From assembly GCA_022448485.1 (NCBI GenBank), contig JAKUUI010000020.1:1-34464 (forward strand): 34,464 nt of DNA, written 5' to 3'. Under the pieces are notes generated by a model. The model searched no databases. It was not told the origin of the DNA and saw only the letters and a list, made by a program, of their open reading frames with translations. The position numbers and the translations under genes are program-made. Positions 27,776 through 34,464 of this stretch are shown in pieces (the stretch's first letter is position 1; the number at the start of each line of letters is the position of its first letter). The DNA comes from SAR324 cluster bacterium. GTDB lineage: Bacteria > SAR324 > NAC60-12.

Positions 27776-28136
27776 CCCAGGAAAGTCGATATTGCACTGC
27801 GTCGGGAGCTGCCATACGCATTGTTTTTTCCGCTAGAATTTCCAGACGTTGCGGGCGTGTTAGATAGCTAATTTCTACTTCCAGCAATTCTATCTGAGAA
27901 GACAATTTTGAACGCTTAGTTTCCAGCGAATCAATTCGGTGTGCCACCTGGCGGTAATTCATCCATTGTGAAAGATAAAAAATGCCTCCAATTGTTACCA
28001 GACCCCAAACCAGCAATGTGATACGAAAAGACTGCATAGACTGCCAAATAAATCGAGGCACCAGCTTCCAGCGAAACTGATGTTTTAAAGATCTCGGTTC
28101 TCGCCTAGCAGAATGAATGATTGATCTAAGGGACAT
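27753..28136 (-). CDS. ftsL: FtsL-like cell division protein
   Basis: Short bitopic protein with one TM (ITLLVWGLVTIGGIFYL), following coiled-coil-like segment, directly upstream of ftsI. Confidence 0.75.
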   Translation of the reverse strand: MSLRSIIHSARREPRSLKHQFRWKLVPRFIWQSMQSFRITLLVWGLVTIGGIFYLSQWMNYRQVAHRIDSLETKRSKLSSQIELLEVEISYLTRPQRLEILAEKTMRMAAPDAVQYRLSWVDVSSGE

Positions 28137-28429
28137 TGAAAATTTCTATATAAAAACTGTGCTACTCTTTGTTTGAAAACTTTCCAATTGTGTCAATAAA
28201 ATGAACACACTGTATACTTCTGCACAAACTGTCCCAAATAGTTAGATTTTCTTCAATCCTTTGTAGCTCAAATGCAGTTCAAATTGATAGGGTATTCAAA
28301 AAGTGATTATCCAGAAAAGTCTTTCTACTGTATATAAATTAAGGTATTCTCAAACTTATGCAGTCAGCTAAGATTATTTTTTGAATCTTAATAAACTTCA
28401 ACAATTTTCTGAAATTTATCCAAAATAAA

Positions 28430-30280
28430 ATGAGCAGTAGAGAACTAACACTTGATCAGCGTGACATAAGTTTTGTAATACGGGAATGGCTTCCGATCGG
28501 ACAGCTCAGCGAATCAGAAAAATTTGCCGATTTCGATGAAGAGACTCTTGACTTGATGGTTCAGGAAGGAATCCGTTTTGCGATTGAGGTGGTTGCACCT
28601 ACACGCTCTGAAAGTGACCGTGAAGGCTGCCGCATGGAAGATGGACGGGTCAAAGTATCAAAATGTTTGCGGAAACCTTATCAACAGGCTTATGAGCTGG
28701 GATGGGCTTCGGTTAGCGCCTCTTCTGAATACGGAGGAATGGGGGCGCCGGCGACTCTGGGTTTAATAGTTAATGAAGCGCTTAGTGGAGCAAATCTTGG
28801 ACTGTGCATGTTTTTCGGCCTCACTTCCGGAGCAGCAAAACTGATTGAAACCTTTGGTTCAAATGCGCTTAAAGAGAAATACATCACTAAAATGTTTCAA
28901 GGAAAGTTCACAGGAACCATGTGCTTGAGTGAGCCACAGGCCGGTTCGGATGTAGGAGCCGGTACGACAAGCGCTGAATCGGTTGGAGGAGGCGTTTACA
29001 AAATCAAAGGTACAAAATGCTGGATTTCTTCAGGTGACAGTGACTTGGGTGAAAATGTAGTTCATACAGTATTGGCACGCATTAAGGGAGCCCCGGAAGG
29101 AACGAAAGGCTTGAGCTTGTTCGTAGTTCCTCATACCCGAGTAAATGATGACGGCTCACTCGGAAAGTGGAACGATGTCACAGTTGCCTCCATTGAAGAT
29201 AAAATGGGAATTCACTCCAGCCCTACTGCGGTTTTGAATTTTGGTGAAAACGAGGATTGTTACGGATGGATTCTTGGGTCAGAGGGAAAAGGTATGTCTG
29301 CAATGTTCCAGATGATGAACGGCGCCAGGATTTACACCGGTATAATCGGATTGGCTCTTGGTGGAGCGGCTTATGAAAACACAAAAACCTATGCGTATGA
29401 ACGGGTGCAGGGTACTAACATTTCAAAAATCAGCGATCCGGAAGCGCCTCGTGTTTCGATTGTTGAACATCCTGCAGTACGGTTGAATTTGATCAATATG
29501 AAGGCTAGGGTAGAAGCAATGCGTGCTTTACTCTACTATACTTCTTTACAATTCGACTTAGAGCAAATTGCAAAAACCGATGATGAACAGCAAATGGCAC
29601 AAAACATGGTCGATCTGCTGACACCAATGTGCAAAGGCTGGTGTACTGAAGTTGGTCAGGAAGTTGTGCAGATCGGAATTCAAGTCCTCGGCGGTGTCGG
29701 TTACACCAGAGATTTTCCTTTGGAGCAACTGTATCGCGATGCCAGAATATCCACGATTTACGAAGGTACAACTGACATTCAAGCTCTGGATTTAATAGGC
29801 AGAAAAATGGTCCAAAATGGTGGTATCCTTTTTCAGCAACTAATGGAACAATTCAGTCAGTTGATAGAAAAACATAAGGAACATCCAGCTCTTGGAAAAC
29901 TTTTCAAAACTTTTGAGGGATACTGTGAAACTCTTTATGAAACATCTATGGGCTCGCAAGAAGTGCTGAAAACACGGGGTATGGAAGGTGTCGCACTTTA
30001 TGCAACTCCTTTTTTGATGTTTATTTCTTCGGTTACAGCAGGCTGGCTCTTGCTGCAGCAAGCCGTTGTGGCTACCGGAAAATTAGATGGCATTAAGGAA
30101 GAAAAGGGGGTAGATGATCTTGAGGTTTCAGGATTGCTAGAGGAGAACGAGAATGCGCTGTTTTACGCGAACAAGCTCAAAACCACACGCTATTTTGTGG
30201 AGGTCATAATTCCACAATTTGATGCTTTGCTTGTGGGAGGTAAAAAGCAAAATTACGATGCTCTGGATATTGTTTTTTGA
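28430..30280 (+). CDS. Long-form acyl-CoA dehydrogenase
   Basis: MCLSEPQAGSDVGAGTT, GVGYTRDFPLEQLYRDARISTIYEGTTDIQ; 616 aa with a C-terminal extension. Confidence 0.93.
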   Translation: MSSRELTLDQRDISFVIREWLPIGQLSESEKFADFDEETLDLMVQEGIRFAIEVVAPTRSESDREGCRMEDGRVKVSKCLRKPYQQAYELGWASVSASSEYGGMGAPATLGLIVNEALSGANLGLCMFFGLTSGAAKLIETFGSNALKEKYITKMFQGKFTGTMCLSEPQAGSDVGAGTTSAESVGGGVYKIKGTKCWISSGDSDLGENVVHTVLARIKGAPEGTKGLSLFVVPHTRVNDDGSLGKWNDVTVASIEDKMGIHSSPTAVLNFGENEDCYGWILGSEGKGMSAMFQMMNGARIYTGIIGLALGGAAYENTKTYAYERVQGTNISKISDPEAPRVSIVEHPAVRLNLINMKARVEAMRALLYYTSLQFDLEQIAKTDDEQQMAQNMVDLLTPMCKGWCTEVGQEVVQIGIQVLGGVGYTRDFPLEQLYRDARISTIYEGTTDIQALDLIGRKMVQNGGILFQQLMEQFSQLIEKHKEHPALGKLFKTFEGYCETLYETSMGSQEVLKTRGMEGVALYATPFLMFISSVTAGWLLLQQAVVATGKLDGIKEEKGVDDLEVSGLLEENENALFYANKLKTTRYFVEVIIPQFDALLVGGKKQNYDALDIVF

Positions 30281-30285
30281 AATAA

Positions 30286-30317
30286 GGCGGGCATGTAATC
30301 CCGCCCTACCGTTTTTT
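30286..30317 (+). terminator. GC-rich hairpin plus T-tract between acyl-CoA dehydrogenase and fadB
   Basis: GGCGGG (30286-30291), 8-nt loop, CCCGCC (30300-30305), then T6 at 30312-30317. Confidence 0.5.
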
Positions 30318-30328
30318 ATAAGGAAATT

Positions 30329-32485
30329 ATGGAATATAAAGGCCAGGCAATTCAGTGCCGTACTCTAGAAAATAATATTGTAGAGTTGATATTTGACGCA
30401 CAGGGGGAATCGGTCAATAAATTTGACCAAAGCTCTCTTGCAGAACTTCGAGAAGTGGTAAAACTATTAGAAACAGATAAATCAGCTAGTGGGCTGCTTG
30501 TTACCAGTGGTAAGGATGTATTTATAGTTGGTGCCGATATTAATGAGTTTCTGAAAGGATTTCAAGCTCCTCAAGACGAATTGGTTCAATGGGTTAGAGA
30601 TGCTCAACAGGTTTTTGTGGATCTGGAAAATTTGAAGTATCCCAGTGTTTGTGCAATCAACGGATATGCACTTGGCGGTGGTTTTGAGTTTGGTCTGGCC
30701 TGCACATATCGGGTGGCCTCCACCAAAGCTAAAGTTGGACTTCCGGAAGTAAAACTGGGCTTGCTCCCGGGATTTGGAGGCACCTCCCGCCTGCCGCGAT
30801 TAGTTGGTGCAGATAATGCGCTGGAATGGATTGCCGGTGGAACGGAAAACACACCGGAAAAAGCACAGGAAATTGGAGCTGTTGATGCCGTTGTTGAGCC
30901 GGATATTTTGCGTGAGGCAGCATTGGATCTGCTTGCACGAGCAAGTAGTGGTGAATTGGATTGGCAAGCAAAACGAAAGGAAAAAAAGGAAGCATTAAAG
31001 TTGAATGAAAATGAGACAATGATGACCTTTGAAACTGCACGGGCGTTCATTGCACGAAAAGCAGGTCCAAATTATCCTGCTCCACTAACAATTGTTGGTG
31101 TTATGCAGGCTGGTGCAAGATTCCATTTAGATGGAGCATTGGAAATTGAGGCAGAAGGATTTGCTGAACTTGCCAAGTCTCAGGAAGCTTCAGCCTTGAT
31201 AGGTTTGTTTTTAGGTGATCAATTGCTGAAGAAAAAAGCTAAAAGTTCTAAAAAAATGGCAGAACCCGTTAACCGAGCAGCAGTTCTTGGTGCAGGTATT
31301 ATGGGTGGAGGAGTAGCTTATCAATCGTCTTACAAAGGGATACCAATCGCAATGAAAGACATTGCCCAGTCTCAGTTGGATTTAGGCATGAGAGAAGCCA
31401 CAACAATTATGCAAAAACATGTTGATCGGGGCCGGATGGAATCACAGAAAATGGCTGAGGTTTTAACTGGGATCACTCCAACTCTTTCTTATGAAAACCT
31501 GGCTGATGCAGACCTGATTGTTGAGGCAGTTGTGGAAAAGGAAAGCGTGAAAAAAATTGTACTTGCTGAAACTGAAGATATTATCCGTGAAAACGCAATT
31601 CTGACTTCCAATACTTCAACTATTTCAATCTCGAAACTTGCTAAAGACTTGAAACGTCCGAAACAGTTTTGCGGTATGCACTTTTTCAATCCGGTTCACA
31701 GGATGCCTTTGGTAGAGGTAATTCGTGGAGAAAAAAGCAGTGAGTCTACAATTGCAACCACAGTAGCCTATGCAGCCGCAATGGGCAAAAGCCCGATTGT
31801 GGTTAATGACTGTCCTGGCTTCCTTATTAACCGAGTGTTGTTTCCATATTTTGCTGGTTTCTCAGGTTTAATAAATGACGGTGTAGGTTTCGAGCATATT
31901 GATAAAGTAATGGAAAAATTTGGCTGGCCTATGGGGCCGGCATTTTTGCTGGATGTGGTCGGTATTGATACAGCCTTTCATGCAGGTGGAGTGATGGCAG
32001 AAGGATTTCCCGATCGTATGAGTCAGGATGTGCAAACTATTATTTCCAAAATGTTTGAGCAAGAATGGTTTGGTCAAAAAAACGAAAAGGGTTTTTATAT
32101 CCACACCAAAGATAAGAAGGGCAAGCCCAAAAAAGAAGCAAATCCAGAAATAGATGATTTCCTCAGGTATTTGGAGGTTGGCAGCGGTGAAGGTATCAGC
32201 GATGAGGATATCATTGACCGGATGATGCTTCCCATGTTGATGGAAAGCTCTCGCTGTCTGGAAGACAAAATAGTCCAAACTCCAGTAGAAGTTGATATGG
32301 GCGTGATTTATGGACTCGGTTTCCCTCCATTTAGAGGCGGCATCTTCCGCTGGGCTGATTCTGTTGGTTTGAGTGATTTGCTCCAGAGTGCTGAAAAGTG
32401 CAGGTCATTGGGCAAAGTGTATGAACCAACTGAGCAAATCAAGAAAATGGTAAAAGATGGAATGTTGTTTCATCCTATTCAGTGA
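30329..32485 (+). CDS. fadB: Fatty acid oxidation complex alpha subunit (enoyl-CoA hydratase/3-hydroxyacyl-CoA dehydrogenase)
   Basis: Crotonase region VGADINEFL, NGYALGGGFEF and GLLPGFGGTSRLPRL; HAD region LGAGIMGGGVAYQSS and GMHFFNPVHRMPLVEVI. Confidence 0.95.
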   Translation: MEYKGQAIQCRTLENNIVELIFDAQGESVNKFDQSSLAELREVVKLLETDKSASGLLVTSGKDVFIVGADINEFLKGFQAPQDELVQWVRDAQQVFVDLENLKYPSVCAINGYALGGGFEFGLACTYRVASTKAKVGLPEVKLGLLPGFGGTSRLPRLVGADNALEWIAGGTENTPEKAQEIGAVDAVVEPDILREAALDLLARASSGELDWQAKRKEKKEALKLNENETMMTFETARAFIARKAGPNYPAPLTIVGVMQAGARFHLDGALEIEAEGFAELAKSQEASALIGLFLGDQLLKKKAKSSKKMAEPVNRAAVLGAGIMGGGVAYQSSYKGIPIAMKDIAQSQLDLGMREATTIMQKHVDRGRMESQKMAEVLTGITPTLSYENLADADLIVEAVVEKESVKKIVLAETEDIIRENAILTSNTSTISISKLAKDLKRPKQFCGMHFFNPVHRMPLVEVIRGEKSSESTIATTVAYAAAMGKSPIVVNDCPGFLINRVLFPYFAGFSGLINDGVGFEHIDKVMEKFGWPMGPAFLLDVVGIDTAFHAGGVMAEGFPDRMSQDVQTIISKMFEQEWFGQKNEKGFYIHTKDKKGKPKKEANPEIDDFLRYLEVGSGEGISDEDIIDRMMLPMLMESSRCLEDKIVQTPVEVDMGVIYGLGFPPFRGGIFRWADSVGLSDLLQSAEKCRSLGKVYEPTEQIKKMVKDGMLFHPIQ

Positions 32486-32607
32486 GCAGTTTTAAACAGT
32501 TAGATATTTTGTTAATTTAAAAGGACAGAATTAAGAAAGATCCAGACTTACGGGTGCATTTGATTTTGATCTGAAATAATTATGTTCCAGAACTATAACA
32601 ATTATAA

Positions 32608-33780
<1,173 letters not shown>

Positions 33781-33828
33781 TGTAAATCTTAAGAGACATT
33801 TTGCTGCAACGAATATCAGCAAAGAGTT

Positions 33829-34464
33829 TCAAGGCAGGTGACGGATTTGAATAGCGTCGATTTTTCCAGAACCCGCAAATACATCCGAAATGACCACCAC
33901 TTTTTCTTCTGACTGAAATCCTTCCCTTTCTTTGAGTACGTTGAATGCAGTTTGCAACGTTTTTTCCGGATCCTGGCTGAAGGCTATTCTGAAAGGACGG
34001 ATTCCACGTCCCATCGTCATTGTTCTTCGGGCCTGACTGACGTTTGTGAAGGCGTAAATGTCGCTATGAACTGGACGGCAATTACAAACTAAATCAGCCA
34101 TCAAACCACGTCGTGTGATTACAACTATGCAGCGTGCACCCAACGATTGAGCCAGCTCGACTGCAGCCACGGACAATTTTTGCTTGTCGCTGCTTACTTC
34201 CAACTTATCTACGAAACGCAGACCGGGATGATGTTCGACGTTTTCAGCAATATTTACCAGTTGATCGATGCAACGCAGTGGATATTTACCGATTGAAGTT
34301 TCTCCGGATAACATAACTGCATCAACTTCTTCATAAACCGCATTTGCAACATCTGTCACTTCTGCACGGGTGGGTATTGGATTTGAGATCATTGATTCAA
34401 GCAAATGTGTAGCAACGATCACCCTCTTTCCCTGTTCTGCACACGAGCGGACAATTCTGCGCTG
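33829..34464 (-). CDS. pyk: Pyruvate kinase, C-terminal part (5' end outside window)
   Basis: IVATHLLESMISNPIPTRAEVTDVANAVYEEVDAVMLSGETSIGKYP; reading frame stays open through the right window edge. Confidence 0.95.
   Translation of the reverse strand, partial: QRRIVRSCAEQGKRVIVATHLLESMISNPIPTRAEVTDVANAVYEEVDAVMLSGETSIGKYPLRCIDQLVNIAENVEHHPGLRFVDKLEVSSDKQKLSVAAVELAQSLGARCIVVITRRGLMADLVCNCRPVHSDIYAFTNVSQARRTMTMGRGIRPFRIAFSQDPEKTLQTAFNVLKEREGFQSEEKVVVISDVFAGSGKIDAIQIRHLP

Noticed and set aside
28262-28290. tRNA-like words (GTAGCTCA, GTTCAAAT) upstream of the acyl-CoA dehydrogenase
   Set aside because: The D-loop-like and T-loop-like words are only a few nucleotides apart, and no acceptor or anticodon stem exists.
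28291-28350. Direct repeat GGTATTC at 28291 and 28344
   Set aside because: Only 7 nt in an AT-rich spacer; too short to separate from chance without comparative data.
30604-31050. 148-aa antisense ORF inside fadB
   Set aside because: Opposite a clear fadB coding frame, low-complexity composition, no recognisable domain; typical shadow ORF.
33800-33823. TTTGCTG/CAGCAAA inverted repeat between fadA and pyruvate kinase genes
   Set aside because: Weak AT-rich stem with a 10-nt loop and no T-tract on either strand; not enough for a terminator call.

Overview
The window looks like chromosomal core sequence from a moderately AT-rich bacterium with proteobacteria-like genes. Taxonomy is inference only; I did not resolve it. 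It holds about 27 protein-coding genes, with a truncated ABC ATPase at the left edge and a truncated pyruvate kinase at the right edge. In order: a BmpA/NupOPQ-type nucleoside or simple-sugar ABC transporter (ATPase plus two permeases), an archaeal/eukaryotic-type prolyl-tRNA synthetase, a divergent PRPP-synthetase-like protein, TrkA, a small lipoprotein, ftsA, ftsZ with a very long acidic linker, a pair of membrane FHA proteins, a large secreted protein of unknown function, phosphohexomutase, an RluA-type pseudouridine synthase, a DUF4340-like protein, acnA, an HNH endonuclease, serC, a DegP/HtrA-type protease, a pteridine-reductase-like SDR, pdxA, ftsI and ftsL, a long acyl-CoA dehydrogenase, fadB, fadA and pyruvate kinase. 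I saw no tRNA, rRNA, CRISPR array, transposase or prophage signature. The most distinctive locus is ftsA-ftsZ followed by a potentially structured intergenic RNA and two FHA membrane proteins. Other points worth a second look are the split dcw genes (ftsAZ apart from ftsLI), a PRPP-loop substitution in the Prs-like protein, and several intergenic hairpins.
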